From Orthonyx spaldingii (taxonomy: Eukaryota; Chordata; Aves; Passeriformes; Orthonychidae), in contig VZTJ01004195.1 in NCBI GenBank assembly GCA_013397795.1, positions 569,142 through 633,141 of the forward strand: 64,000 bases of DNA, written 5' to 3'. A program made the translations under genes and the position numbers. The notes beneath the pieces are model-generated. The model was not told the DNA's origin. It saw only the letters and a list, made by a program, of their open reading frames with translations, and did not search any database. Below, one piece after another: positions 1 to 13,440 of the stretch (within the stretch, counting starts at the first letter, position 1; each line of letters begins with the position of its first letter).

Positions 1-2744
1 TCAATGTAGTTACTCGCAATACAGTAATTTTTAATTCTTCCTGCTTCTATGGTGCTGTGAGAAGTGTTACCAGCTGGAAACCCTTATAGGCAGGAAAACT
101 GATGTTGTGATGGGCAGCATAATTGACCCTGCTAAAAATGAATTATAAGGTATCCTATATTCAAGCTTCCAGACACACCCCTGGCACTTGTGATCTCAAA
201 GATTGCTATTGGAATTTCATTCAGCACATGGGTGATCTCCGTAGGTACAGATCCATAGCTTTCTCAGCTTGCAAAGTATGCAATAAGAAACTGCTTTGTT
301 TTGTTTAGCCTAATATGACAAGTCCTATCATACCTCCTAATTTACTTCTGTAGTACATCTTCATTTGCAACAACTTCAGCTTGCATTAAGTTGGTCTCCA
401 AGAAAGATACATTAGTATAAAGAGATTTCAAAGCGTTTGGAAATGTGAAAGTGTAAACACATTCAGTAGAGAATAAATACAGGCATGTTGACCAAAAAGT
501 CTGTAAGAAATGAAAATTACATAAACTATGGTTATTGTCAAGCCCATACTTATGATCGCTAATTATATTTAACAATTTATTTATTATTAATAATTATATC
601 AAAGAAATAATAATACATTAATATTATTATTTTGAAGACAATGATGATGATTATTATTACTATTATTTAGCCTAACATGCTAGTACTTGGTACTTAACCT
701 AACATTTAATCTTAATGCAAAAGAAACCTTCCTCACTGAACATAATGTGTTGAAATCTCCCCGTCTCTGCCCTATACTGCAAAATACACACCAGAAGTTC
801 ATGCTCCAAGATAGGGCTTGCGGTACTAGATCAACTGAACATCTGATACATTCTTCATAAAGATAGTCATGGTGTTTCATTCCAGTCAAGCCCTTTTCCA
901 CAGTATTACTGAAAAGTACTCTTACAACTCATTCCCAGTAAGGTTTAGAATTCCAGACCAGAAAGAGGTATAAGGCAGAAGGGTACCAGAACAGAGAATA
1001 TGGGTTTTCAGAAACACATCATATTTTCTCAGCTGTTTCAAATTTTCTGTACCATCTGTGTCTGTTAATTGTTTGTTAGCTGCTTTACCAGCCCAGTCTT
1101 ATTGTAGTCTTATGTCACCTGTTTGGTTTTTTTTATCTCTGAGAGTGGAGAATTATTTGTATCATTAAAAATATTGCAATAAACAGTAAGAGTATATCAG
1201 ATAAAAAGAGTGTCTTTACATGTTTTACTCAAAAGTATATTGATACTTCAACAAAATTTTAGATGTTTTACAGATATTTTAAAACATCTTCTTAAGGGGA
1301 AAGAAGTGATTTCCTATAAACTTTCACATAGTGTAATATTTTTTAATTATAGACAAAATGCAAAGACTGTTTTAGTAAGTTTGGTTTTCCATTGCTTTTT
1401 GTTTTGTGTCTTTACATGTTTTAGATGATTCATATAGGGATAAAATAATTAGAAGAAAGATTCCCTTGAATCAAAAACTGGCATACTGCTTTTATTAGGC
1501 AATAGGGGAATATACTGGGAATTGCAGAATGCAGTGTAGTAATAGGCTTTGATTTTACCCCAAAGCATGGTACAAGCTAATTTGCTATGTAAATCTCAAT
1601 GTGAATCTTGTTGCAATTTCCTACTGTAAATCTCAATATTTCACTTTATTGATGGTGCTTGTCGGTATTGCCCCAGTATGAGAAAACATCTGTGTGTCTT
1701 GATGTTCCTTCCTCCTTTGCTGCATTTTTCAGGCAGTTGGAGGTGACATACTGCACAGAAACAACACTTGATGTAGTGGTACATGAACAAATACATCTAT
1801 CAAAATTTCACTCTCTATAACATTGGTGATCATTATTTATATTCTTTACTAGATAGAGAATTATTTATATCTACTAGCCATTGTATTTTGTGCCCTGAAG
1901 TTCTATAATATTTTGGAAATTATTTTCATTTAAAAATCTAGGTGAGTGATTTATTTCATGGTTTTTTTCCTTACTGTATATTAATTCATTTTTTTGTAAA
2001 GAGTAACATAGACAATCCCCTGATTTAAGTAAGATGAGATAATTAAGTCCTGTACATCACTACTGAAATCAAAAAACCCTCTGCATAATACTAATCTTAT
2101 TTTTCCACAAATATTCAAAATAATTTTAATGAAAATTGTTGATTAATGAATACATAAAAGTTTTGAGAATGAAGGTGAAAACTGAGGATAAACTGCATAA
2201 GGAAATCCTCCATATCTCTGTGATCGATGATAACATATGTGTTGATATCCTAAGTAACTGTAAGACTCAATGAGGCAAAAATATTTTGAAGAGGAAGAAA
2301 ATATTGGGTATTCATTTTTCTTATAATCTTTTATTTTTAGAAGAGATATATTTAAAAATATAAAATAACGTCTTTGTACACTCAAATCATAGCTGTACGA
2401 AAAACTGAAACAAGTTTTGGCCTGGATATCTTTTAAAGTACATTGCTTAGAATGAGATAATGATTAGAATGGCAATAGTAAAATCTATTAAGAATATTAG
2501 AACATCTTGCCTCAAAAATCTTTGTACTGATAACCAAAAGGAAGAGCATAGCGTACATAATGTAAGTCAGCTAAGATTCTTCAAGGAATACATCACACTT
2601 CATTTTCAGATATAGCAAAAGCGATAACTGCATAGAATTTGCAAAACATAAAAAGAATGAGTTGTGTTAACAAAACTAAGAAAAAAATTATCTTCAAAGT
2701 AGCAAAAAAATATTACTAAGACTGATCCCATTGGTAGAATTTTA
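1..2744. other. No gene seen
   Basis: AT-rich, unique-looking DNA far downstream of the CNTNAP4-like gene. Apart from the low-complexity tract at 577-668, I recognise nothing. The short ORFs are without recognisable similarity on either strand. Confidence 0.7.
577..668. repeat. AT-rich low-complexity tract
   Basis: Imperfect TAA/TTA and GAT units (ttattattaataattat, aatattattattttg, gatgatgattattatt). No coding content. Confidence 0.7.
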
Positions 2745-4453
2745 GTTTTCTTGATCATGGGATGGTTTAATACACCACCAGGCCTGCTGGAAACAGATAG
2801 AGTTCATCTGTCTAAAAGGAGGAAAAAGATTCTAGCCCATGAGTTGTCAGGGCTGCTTGTGAGGGCTTTTAATCGGGTTTGAAGGAGGAAAAGTATAAGA
2901 CAATTTTCACTAGAGATGAGCCTGGCGTGACACACCAGTGTTGGGTGTCAAATCAACAGCCCAACGGAAGTGCAAGTGCACCAATACACCCAGCATGGGT
3001 AACACACTATGGAAGCCATCGGCAGCAGGAAGCTGTGACATAATTATCACCCTGGAAATGTGGTGGGATGGCTGGAGTGCTGCAGTGGATGGCTACAAGG
3101 CCTTCAGGAGTGACAGGCGAGTAAGGAGAGGCCATGGGGTGACTCTGCACATTGGGGAGGGTTTTGACTGTATGGAGCTCAGGGACAGTGGGGATAAGGC
3201 TGAGTGCCTGTGGGTGACAGTCAGAGGGATGGCCAACAAGGCAGAGATCCTGCTGGGAGTCTGTTACAGACCACCCAACCAGGGTGAAGTGAAATATTCT
3301 ATCAGTGGATTTTTCATGATCTCTAGCCCTTGCTCTTGTGGGAGGTTGTAACTTGACAAATGGCTGCTGGAAGCTCAGCAGTGGAGAGCAAACAGTCTAG
3401 GAGGTTCCCAGAGAATATGGAAGGTAACTTCCAGACTCAGCTGGTAAGGGAACCTACCAGGACTTGACCTGCCAGACCTGCTGGTTACAAACAGAGAAGG
3501 GCTGTGGGAGATGTGGTGGTCAGAGGCCACAGCAACTACAAAATTATAGTCTCTTGTTCTCGAGGTAAGGAAGGGAGTCAACAAAACCTCCACTTCTGAC
3601 TTCCAGAAGGCAGACTTTGGCCTGTCCAGGACACTGGTTCAGAGAGTTGTTATGCCTCAAGCTCACTCAGTGAGTTTTTAAAGGTGCTTAGATACTTTTA
3701 ATTCACTCTAGCAGTGCACAGAAGAAAACAAAATTCTCAGGAGGTTGAATAACAAAAATACCTAAACAAGGAAATGTTAAAGGTGCAGGAGTAGGCTGTT
3801 TGTATGTGCCAACAGATGAGCTGTCATGAACAGAGTGTCCTGGCTGAATAGCAAGGTTTCACGGGAACTCAGGGAAAAAATAATGTATGATCTTTGGAGA
3901 AAGGGGCAGGCAACTCAGGAAGAATACAAGTATGTCACTAGATCAGGTAGACAGAAAATTAGAAAGGTATAAGCTCAGCTAGAATTCAATCTGGCCACAA
4001 TTGTGAAACATAATAAAAAGAGGTTATATAAATACATTAAAAATAAAAGGAGAGACAAGGAAATTCTTGTTTCTTTATGGGACATGAGAAGGGCAACAGA
4101 ACTGGTAAAAGAGTCTAAACAGTAAGTCATATGAGGAGCAGCTTAGGGAGCTCAGTCTGCTGAAGACCTTCTTGCTCCCTATAACAATCTAAAAGGAGGG
4201 AACACCCAGGTGGGGGGTCAGCCTCTTCTCCCAGGTAACCAGTGACAAGGTGAGAGTAAGTGGCCCCAAGCTAGGGGAGGTTCAGGTTGGTTAAGCACTG
4301 GAATTGGCTGCCCAGGGAAGTGCTGTAAGTGTTCAAGAAACAACTGGATGCATCACTTAGTGCTGTGGTTTAGCTGACATAGTGGTATTCAGTCAAAGAT
4401 TAACTCAATGGTGTTGGAGGTCTTTTTCAACTTTAATAGTTCTATGATTCTAA
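2745..4453 (+). mobile_element. CR1 LINE, 5' part plus 3' end, reverse-transcriptase core deleted
   Basis: A decayed CR1 retrotransposon in plus orientation. The frame at 2938-3351 shows the N-terminal APE-type endonuclease of CR1 ORF2, with the segments EMWWDGWSAA, CLWVTVRGMANKAEILLG and VCYRPPNQ. Beyond about 3290 the frame is broken, but nucleotide similarity to the endonuclease and linker continues to about 4080. There it jumps directly (near 4080-4086, at gagaagggcaac) to the ORF2 C-terminus and 3' UTR. The whole palm and fingers region of the reverse transcriptase is missing. The element ends with the CR1-typical short 3' motif ttctatgattct at 4440-4451. There is no poly-A tail, as expected for CR1. 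The element cannot move. Confidence 0.9.
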
Positions 4454-5183
4454 AATTAACACATTATTTCATATCAGCTGAACTGCAATAATTAACCCAT
4501 ATTACTCCACAGTAGGAGAAAAGATTGGTGTATTTTACTGAAGGGTACTGCTGGGTAAAATTTTATACATGCAATGACCAAGGTCTAGCTGCTTCACAGT
4601 AATTTCATACCTAGATATATAACATGTCCATATGTCAAAAGAAAAGGTCTGAGGAAAAATGTTACTTTGCCTATTAAACCCAAATGAATTGTCTGTTCCT
4701 GTGTTACTCCTGTAGAAACAATGCTTGTTAGCTCTTGAAGGATTTTTGTGCTTAGAGTTCATCTCAGTGTAAATCAGTCTCACAACCAAGAAATCTCAAA
4801 AGTTTCATATCCACCCAGCAAAGTGTTTCACTAGCATTTTGATTTGAAACAATTTATATGATGGCAAATTACAAGGGAGGAAAATACTTTACTCTGGTTT
4901 TCAAATGCATTACAATGGATCATGAATGCAGTGCTATTGGTACTATGTACTAAGGCAAATATGTGTCTAATTCTAATTGCATGCTTCAGCTTTTTTACTC
5001 TGCCCAATGACTATGTACAAACTACACTTTGAGAAAGTCTCACCTGGAAGTATCAAATCAATTCCAGTCTAAGGAGGTAGTTACTGTGAATTTCACACAG
5101 TAATGTTCTTTTCTGGCCCAACATACTATCCAAAATAAATATGCTAATTAGACATGACACCTGAATATGGAACCCAGAGGAAT

Positions 5184-5235
5184 CATTAATATATTAATAT
5201 TAATTTTAATTTTAATATGAATGTTAATATTATAG
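5184..5235. repeat. AT-rich low-complexity tract
   Basis: Irregular ATTAAT and TTTTAAT units (attaatatattaatatt, aattttaattttaatatg). Confidence 0.7.
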
Positions 5236-5884
5236 GCTAATTTTAAAGAACTGTGGTTTCTTATAATTCACCTTGAACTGGAAAATAGGTGCCCTGGAAT
5301 TGCATATTATACCTTCTTATTCACCCTATTCTAAGCAGAAATCAGCTCTGCTAGGTTTTTTTAGCTGATCTTTGAAGCATGTTACATAGAAAAATTTTGA
5401 CTGTAAAACAAAAATTAGCATTTGTTTCAAAATACAGAAAGCACCTCATCAATTGGCCAAAATGATGTGCCAATATGCCAATATCCCTAGCTATTCTGAA
5501 TTTGAGGTGACCATTGGAATCAGTAGGTGCAAAATAGAAAACAGTATTTACCATACTCTTTATCAATGGACCCAGTTCAGAAAAACAATACTATATAGAT
5601 GCTTAAAATTCACAAAAAATACTTATACATTGCATTTTTGTAACATTTATTCTGGAAAATTCTTGTCCGTATTCCATGGTTTAGAAAAATTGAAAATATT
5701 ATCAAACTCATTACATGAATTATTCACAGAAGACTGTTAGAATAGCTAATATTTGTTCTTCCTAATCCTATCATCACCTAGCTCTTTTCACCTTTTAGAT
5801 TAATATTTTACTGAGACTTACTCTTCTATGGTTCTGTGATTTCTCTACAATAACTCTCACTTTCCACCAGACCTCAGTTGTTTG

Positions 5885-6030
5885 GATTTTTTTTCCTGAT
5901 ACAAGAACATAGGAAAGACTGAACTAGATAAAACCCTACTGTCCATTGGCTAAAGTCCACAACAGTGTCCAGTCTCTGAGTGGACTTTTTAACAGAGGCC
6001 TGGATAAAACAAAACAAATAGTACCTTAGC
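5885..6030 (+). repeat. Possible old dispersed repeat
   Basis: The order of short blocks acaagaacataggaa, ctagataaaaccc, gtccagtctctgag and acagaggcctgg resembles a decayed reptile/bird interspersed repeat I know by pattern but cannot name. Similarity is weak and could be chance. Confidence 0.3.
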
Positions 6031-9000
6031 ATATGCTCAAAATGTGCAAAGACATATATTGAGGGATTAGATCTGTTACTAAAACATGAACTCACAGTCA
6101 AATATTGGGTTCTTTGTTTTGTAGAAAAGTGAAATAAATAGCTCCTTATAGCAAACATTTATTCAGTGAATAACTGTTTTTTAAACATGGCATTTTATTT
6201 TCCTCCTGTTTCAATCAATATTTTATTACTATGTCCCTATTTTCAATGCTGTCCAGCTCTATTCTTTCATGTTACAAGACCTGTTTTCCACAATTAAATA
6301 TGATGTGCAAGCCTATAGTAGTTTTTTTCCCATTACTCTAGAAATAAATATGTCTCTGTTTCTCACATCAGTTATTGATAAACCTTTAAGTAATGCAAAT
6401 CCAGTTTACATGTATTTCATCATTTTATTGCTGAAGATTGAAAAAGGATTCAATCATAGGAGAGCAAATTGCTAAGGTTGCTGAACTTTTAGGGTAGTCC
6501 AAGTTATTTGGAAGAATATATACAGGCAGTATTTAAGAACATAATGGAAGCAATAAAACTACCACAAAAGTCCAGCTGATCTAACCTGTGAACAGTCAGG
6601 ACTAAAACATACAAAACGGATGAAAAGTCCATTGTTATAAACCAACAATCTTTTTAACCCTTGCACTGCTATGCATCATTGGGTTGCACTGTTGTTGGAT
6701 AGCCTGACACATACCACTATTTCCCAAATACCTTGTATTTGCAGTATACTTGTATAACCACCACTGCACCTGTGACTATAATGGACTTTTTTGTTTTCTT
6801 TTTATACTTTAGCTGAAGAAAGGATCCGAAACTATTTTAATGCATTTCATAAAAAAAAAATTCTGGTCTAGAATAACATGACAGTTAGATATATTTTAAA
6901 ATTATACATTTTTTTCATAATAAAATAATGATATAATATAAAAATAAATTCTTTTTTTTTTTGTATAAATTGTTGGAATAATGAAACTTAATAAACACAT
7001 AAAGCATTTAAAAACATATTTTGTTCTAACTACTTTGCTTACAAAACAAGTGTTTATTTAATCTGTTAATTAGTCATGAATTAATTTGTTAATGAATTTT
7101 AACAACAGGTAAATGCTCTGAAATATCATTAAACCACCTTTTGTAGTATATTTAAGTTTCTAACAGATACTAATAAACAAACGTCTTAGACTTTGCCCTG
7201 TCACTTGTAATCTGAAACAATATCCCTACTGTTTACAGAAATCTCCAAGAACAGCAGTTTGAGCTAACAAAACAATCTGCACATGGAAACACTGAAAGCT
7301 TCATTTCAACTGTTTGTCTTCTGATTATTTCAAAATCATTCTCATTATCTGCCTACTCATTGGAAAGGAAAGAGCTGATTCTTCAAGCATGTTGACAGAT
7401 GTCTACTTTGAAATACCTGCTGGGTGGCCAACACATCAGTGAGATGTTAAATCATGTTGTCATCTGGAGAGAAGCACTAAGCTGCTAAACTAGCTGTGAA
7501 CACTGGCTGCTTAGTGACCTTTGCATAGAAATAGTGCTTCTACCCATAAACATTTTAAGGTCATGGGATTTATTCCAGTTTGTCACACAGCCTGACATTT
7601 CGCAAAAGCCAGGAGCAACTCTGTACTGACTTTTTTTACCTAGGAAATATCTCCCTTTGGTATTCATTAGGATGGGTCAATCTAATTCAGACTGTGAGGC
7701 CATTAGACCTGATAAAATTTCAGAGGAAAAGGTTTTCTAATGTTGCAGATGGTGGACATGTACCAATATTTTTTTCCTCATTTTGATTTATATTGCTGTT
7801 CATGAGAATTTATACCCTGAATACTTTTACAGTTAAAATTTACAGCTAAATTTCTCCAAAGGATGGCGGTGCACAGAAAAGTAACAACTTGTCCTCCACT
7901 CCCTGGTGATTTGCTCTCTCACTGTTGGGTCAGTAACACGTTTCACTTACAAGAAAATTGGTGAGAATCAAATTGGATGCTACAAAAGGGCCTGTACTGA
8001 TCTAGCAACAATACTTCCCTATCAAGTTCTTTCCCATCTGCAGTTTGTGCTAAATGCTCTCCAACTTGTGCTTCAAGTCTTTTCGGAAGAATATGGTTAC
8101 CTGATACATTTAGATTTGAATTCTGATGCATTAGAGTGTTAGTACTTTACTTTTACTTGTTTTATGACATAAATGGAACCTTTGCTTAAAGACCCCAAAC
8201 ACAGCTTAAAAACAGTGAGTTGTGCATGAACTAATCCAAAAGCAAATATGGCTGGAAATAAACCATAGAGAACTGTTTAAAGTGCATAAACCCTAAACAG
8301 TGTTGGGGTTTTTTAATGTATGTCGCCTATTTAAAACATAATGTCCCATCTATTCTTGGTGGCAGTTCATGTTGAAATAATTCTAAAGAGATGGGAAAAA
8401 CTACTACTTTTATTTGTCAAAATCAAAATTAAATTATGGAAATAAAGTTGTAAGACCAAAAAGTTTTAAATATGTCTATGCTAGACTACACAGAAAAATA
8501 TGACTTAAATATTTATAAAAATGCATCTTTGACATGCATGAAATCCTAAGAAAGTATTCCCTTTTCTAGCTTTTTCCTGTCTCCTTCTTTTTTTGTTTTC
8601 CATTTATCATCATCCTCCATTTTAGTTATTAGGCCAAATAATGTGATGAAGAGTTGAGAATTTTGTACTGTTAGAATGTTTCTAAAGAATCTAATCCCAA
8701 GTTTTGTACTGTCTCTGAGTTTTGTAATCTAGTTAATGAAGCAAATTGTGGACCATAAAATAAATTTATACAATTGAAAGTTCATGTACAGTGCTTTATA
8801 GCTCACATTGTAAAGCTGAATGTTAAATGGGAGACTACTGTCATTGAATAACCTGAGATTAATATATCTAATATTAATAATTATCTGATAAAAATTAATC
8901 TGGAACCCTGCATTATTCTTAGTGGAATGTGACACTGAATGTCAAGAAGAAAAAGATCTGACCCTCCACAGCATAAAAGGTATAACTAGAATTAATATGT

Positions 9001-9883
9001 TAAGACACTGTATATCTTCATCATTGTTGATACATGGACTAAGATCACTTTTAAGTTTAATAAAAAGAAAATATAAAGTGCCTCTTTGGTATAAAAATTA
9101 AAGTTATCTATAATAAATCTTAGCCCAGATTCTGGCTGTGCACAAAATCCTTTCAAATACTTGAATATTTGAACCTGGAGATTTATCCTGGATAGAGCTG
9201 CAATAGAGATTTTACCACAACCTGTCTATATTCCACGTGAAATGTATTAGTTAATAATTTTTAAAAATGGAGACGTGGCTATAAAAAATCATTACTTCAT
9301 TTGTCAGATAAGCCCCCAGACACTCCACCTTTTGCTCTTCATATGTTATCTACATTTCTGGGTAAATTCTGAAGTATAGAGTTTCAGTTTAAAAAAAAAA
9401 TAAATTCAAATCTTCTTGGAAGTGATAATATAATATTAAATTTTCAAGGTTGGTGTCTATAATTTAGCTTAAACTAAATTAACAGTCACACTCACAAAAG
9501 TAGAAGAGTTATCAAAGTCTCATTTCTCAAAATTTTTACATTGCAAAATTCATGTGGTAAGGTGTTTTTCTTTCCCTGTAAAGTGATGTAGTCAATAAAG
9601 ATTTTAGGATTTTTTTAAAGTGCAATAGTGTCTATATAGGATAGACACACACTTGATAGCAAAAAACCACTGTACACCTATGTATATGCATATTATAGTA
9701 AGTATATGTAAACATGCCCAAATTTGATGGATTTTTAAAAAATTTACTTCTCTGCTCATACTCCACAACATTTCAGATTGAGCAAAAGACGTTTTGTTAG
9801 CTATGAAACCATAGACAAAACTTCTTATCTTACAAGTACAGCTCTCTAATCTACACGGAGATTTAAGAAAAGGCAGATCTTAA

Positions 9884-10190
9884 AATCATAGGATATTAGA
9901 ACGTTTGATATTGAAAGCGGTCTTAAAGACCATTTAGTTCCAACTCCCCTGCCGTGGGCAGGGACATCTTCCACTAGCTAAGTTACTCAAAGCCCCATCC
10001 ATCCTGGCCTTGAACACTTCCAGGGATACAGTATCCACAACTTCTCTGGACAATCTCTTCCTGTGTTTCACCACCCTCACAGTAAAGAATTTCTTCCTCA
10101 TAGTTAATCTAAGCCTGCCCTCTTTAAGTTTGAAGACATTCCACCTTGTCCTATCACTACGTGTCCTTTTGAAAAGTCCCCCTCCAAAAG
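9884..10190 (-). mobile_element. CR1 LINE 3' fragment
   Basis: Plus-strand text starts with the reversed CR1 3' end (aatcataggatatta) and continues with the complement of the 3' UTR and ORF2 tail, for example gttccaactcccctgccgtg, gccttgaacacttccaggga and taaagaatttcttcctcat. It is truncated at about 10190. This 5' truncation is usual for CR1. The ORF at 10010-10231 is only this repeat read backwards. Confidence 0.9.
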
Positions 10191-10770
10191 ATCTTCACTT
10201 GTGTTGTTCAGTTGCAGTTTCAGAAACTTAGCACACTTTACAGCCATTCCATTGGAAAAGATATCTCCTAAAAGTCAGCTTTCACAGGTGGAGTATGTTA
10301 TGCATACACACACAAATGGAGAACACAATTAATATGACACATGGATTTGAAAGATATTTTAAATTGCAATATCTTTGAAAATCATTGATCATAACATTAA
10401 GAAATATTGAGTTCTGTACATCTGAAAATAAAACTAATGAGGTCTATTCACTGTCTTAGGTGCCAGACTCCATTCTGCAAAATTTTTAATGTTAATAGAT
10501 AACTTTTTAATGAAGTTTCTTAACATTTTTGCAGACCTGACATGCATATGGATATGAAATGTTGTTATATGTTGAAATGCAGCTGTTACCTGACACAGTA
10601 GGTGTGATTAGAAACTCTGAAAATCAACAGAAAAAATAATTATTATTTTTCCAGATCACAATTTTAAGTCTAACATACGTGAATTTTAGTAGGAGAGGAA
10701 GAAGGTACAACTTCAGAAACCAATATTCTTCACATATAAATGTAATGAAAGTTTTAATATAATATAAATT

Positions 10771-10810
10771 ACATCATAGTATACAGTAATACATCATAGT
10801 ATAAAGTAAT
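10771..10810. repeat. 20-base tandem repeat x2
   Basis: The units acatcatagtatacagtaat and acatcatagtataaagtaat differ at one base. A perfect hairpin starts two bases after the second unit. Confidence 0.9.
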
Positions 10811-10811
10811 A

Positions 10812-10834
10812 TAAAAACGGCAGAGCCGTTTTTA
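10812..10834. repeat. Perfect inverted repeat, 10-base stem, 3-base loop
   Basis: TAAAAACGGC, loop AGA, GCCGTTTTTA. The two stem CpGs are unusual in this CpG-poor setting. Function unknown. Confidence 0.85.
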
Positions 10835-12021
10835 CTGCAAGTATTTTTATTATGTTAGGCTTCATAAAAAAGAAAATAAATTCAACATGCATATTATTTT
10901 CCTGTCTACAAATCAAGAAAAGTATAAATGTATTTCCCAATTTGTAATCTAACCAATATGAAGATCAAAGTAATGACTACACTCTTCTGTGTTATTCTAC
11001 TTTGACTCACAAAAGAGTTTATAGATGCAATGGTCTTTTTTGTTTCTCCCTTTTTAATTTTCTTCTGACAATGAAATTTCCTGTTTACATGAATGAGGTA
11101 GTCATATGCCTCATGTCACCTCTTATCACCCTGTAAATGTCCTCTTTCAATTTTAATGGCTTCCAGTTTCTTTCCAAAGAGGGGGTTCTTGCTGAAATGT
11201 TTTCCTCTTACTAAAGCCTCATTATTTCCTTTCTTTTAAACCAGAGCCAGTAGTGGAAACATATTACTTGACTCTAATAGAGATTTATTCCTACTATTGT
11301 TGCCAAACCTCTTTTGTCAGCTGTTCCCCATTCTTTATTTTTATCTTCTCTCTCTGTCCTCTTTCTTCTCATTTATCAGACTTATTATTACAATTAAATG
11401 TTAAACCTCTGAGGTTCAACTGTTCCAATCATTCAGGAATTAGAGAAAAATTAGAGTGCAAGAGAAAGTGATTTTAAAACTAAATGGTTAGAGAAGCAAT
11501 AATTTTTTAAATTAAGCTTAGTCTATCTTGTGTCTTCTTTTTACCCATTTTGTGCTCAAATTCATTGATCCTCTGTTGAGAACCAGTCTCAAGCAAACAA
11601 AAAATCTTCCCCATCAAAACTGATGTTTAAAAGTAAAGCTTTACACTTTGTTTACTGCAGAAATAAAAGGAGATTTACAAGGGCAGCTGAGGAGAAAGAT
11701 AATAGAAGTGCTGTAGGATATGGCAGAAAACTTGTATGTCTTCATGAGTTGATAAGATCAGGAGAAAAATGAGTCATCAAGAACAAGAAGATCAATAATC
11801 ACCCACAGGTAATCTTATATGGGGAATTTTAGTCATTCATGGAATTTAAATTTGACTCAGAAAAAGGAGAGAAGGCAGCTATTAAGTAGAAGATATAAAA
11901 TGCAGAAGACATGGATTTTTTTTTTTCAATTTTTGTTAAAGGGAGTCTTTTTTCTGATAAACAGATTTGAAAAGAGAAATCAGAAGGAACATTTCTTAAA
12001 AAAAATCCCCACAAGCAAGCA

Positions 12022-12247
12022 AAACCAACAACCCTGTCAAACTAACAAACAAAAACCTCACTAAAAAACAAAAACCCACAAACACAAAAAAAAAAAAAAC
12101 CCCAGAACAATAACAACAACAAAAAGCAAAGCCAGNAAACCAACAACCCCGTCAAACTAACAAACAAAAACCTCACTAAAAAACAAAAACCCACAAACAC
12201 AAAAAAAAAAACCCCAGAACAATAACAACAACAAAAAGCAAAGCCAG
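12022..12247. repeat. A-rich tandem duplication, about 111-114 bases x2, joined by a single N
   Basis: Copy 1 at 12022-12135 and copy 2 at 12137-12247 are identical except for one T/C difference and an A-run of 14 versus 11. Position 12136 is an N, exactly between them. The unit is A/C-rich (aaaccaacaacc, acaaacacaaaa, aataacaacaac). The near-identity and the N at the joint suggest an assembly artefact. Confidence 0.9.
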
Positions 12248-13414
12248 GGAAAAGTCCAGAAATCTTCATGCCTGACAGAATAACAAATCAGATCCCCTTT
12301 CTCCTGTCTTTGAGCACATTTAAGTGCACAATAGTGGGGTGTCAGCAATGGACTGAGGATTGACATTTGAGAAAAATACAAGTGCTGACTGAAGATTTTC
12401 CTAGTTACTGCTTTGGAATATTATTAAAAAAGAAAAACATTTTGGACAACCAGAGTTAAATTCCAACAGTTTAAGCCACTTTATTTTGTATTCATTCAAT
12501 TTTGTGCAGTACAAAAGAAAAACAAAAGGAGGGAAAAAGGTTTATAAACTAAGTCGAGCCTAAAGCTAAGGCAAAGATTCTGTGGTACTTAAGTTGTATT
12601 CCAAGTACATGATATAGTGCACAGAACAATAAAAGAATTGAGGACTGGTTTATCTTAAGAGCTAATCTTAAACAAATTGACTGTTCTTATATGTCCTTCT
12701 GTATGTGAGATTTCACGGGCTCCCAACAACTGAAAATGACACACTAGCCTTGTAACTGTGTTCCAAGGAGTGGGTGTTACATCTGGAGGTACCGTGTTCA
12801 TGCTCACGTGTTTCAATGTCTTTGGTTGTTATATATATATCTGTGCTGTATTTCATATTTCTTCAGGCTGAAGCTAATTGTTTTGTTCCACAAAAACGGA
12901 ATGATTCTCAGTGGGACAGAATTAATAACTAATGACAAATTAAAATGATGTTCAATTTTCTTTGTGTTAGTTCTATGTTGCAATGAAACAGTATTTTCAT
13001 AGTAGTTCATCCACTCTATTAATAAAAACTTTGACTAATTCTTTCTAATATAGCAACCTAATACTTGAAAATTTGAAATATTCTGGCATCTGGCCTACTG
13101 ATGTCTTGTAATCAATTCTAGAAAGACAGTGAAATGCTAGCATTCACAGGGGACATTATTACATTATTGAAGAGTTACATATCTTAGAACTCGCTTCTGA
13201 TAATTTCATAATTTCAGGAGCTTTTCACTTTGTGACGAGACACTGTCACTTTTTTTGCAAACTTCTTTAGAAATAAAGTCAAAACAAAGAAACCTCTGAA
13301 ACTTTAGGCTGCTAAATTTGTGATGTTTTTTAAAAAGATTGCATTATTTTCTCTAATATGGTGTTGTCTAACTTCTTATTAGTGGCAGGTGAAATTGTTT
13401 CCAAAAGTTATAAT

Positions 13415-13440
13415 AAAAAAAAATAAAAAAAAAAAAAAAA
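13415..13440. repeat. A-rich homopolymer tract
   Basis: A9, one T, then A16. No retrocopied gene or SINE is recognised upstream, so it is listed only as low complexity. Confidence 0.85.

Larger units (their letters stand above)
4454..9883. other. No gene seen
   Basis: AT-rich DNA. It holds the low-complexity tract at 5184-5235, a doubtful old repeat at 5885-6030 and an 8-base-stem hairpin at 9628-9648 (GTGTCTAT...ATAGACAC). The ORF at 7906-8142 shows no recognisable domain. Confidence 0.65.

Noticed and set aside
2938..3351. 137-codon ORF as a host gene
   Set aside because: It is the endonuclease segment of a decayed CR1 ORF2, with frameshifts just after it.
7906..8142. Possible exon or pseudogene fragment
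   Set aside because: The frame reads plausibly but shows no recognisable domain or similarity, and an overlapping minus-strand frame is equally open.
12042..12381. Two Phe/Leu-rich minus-strand ORFs resembling a membrane protein
   Set aside because: They are translations of the A-rich duplicated repeat; the apparent hydrophobic helices come from T-rich codons on that strand, and one runs through the N.
13415..13440. A-rich tract as the tail of a retrocopied gene or SINE
   Set aside because: No coding or tRNA-like sequence is recognised upstream, and no flanking direct repeats were found.
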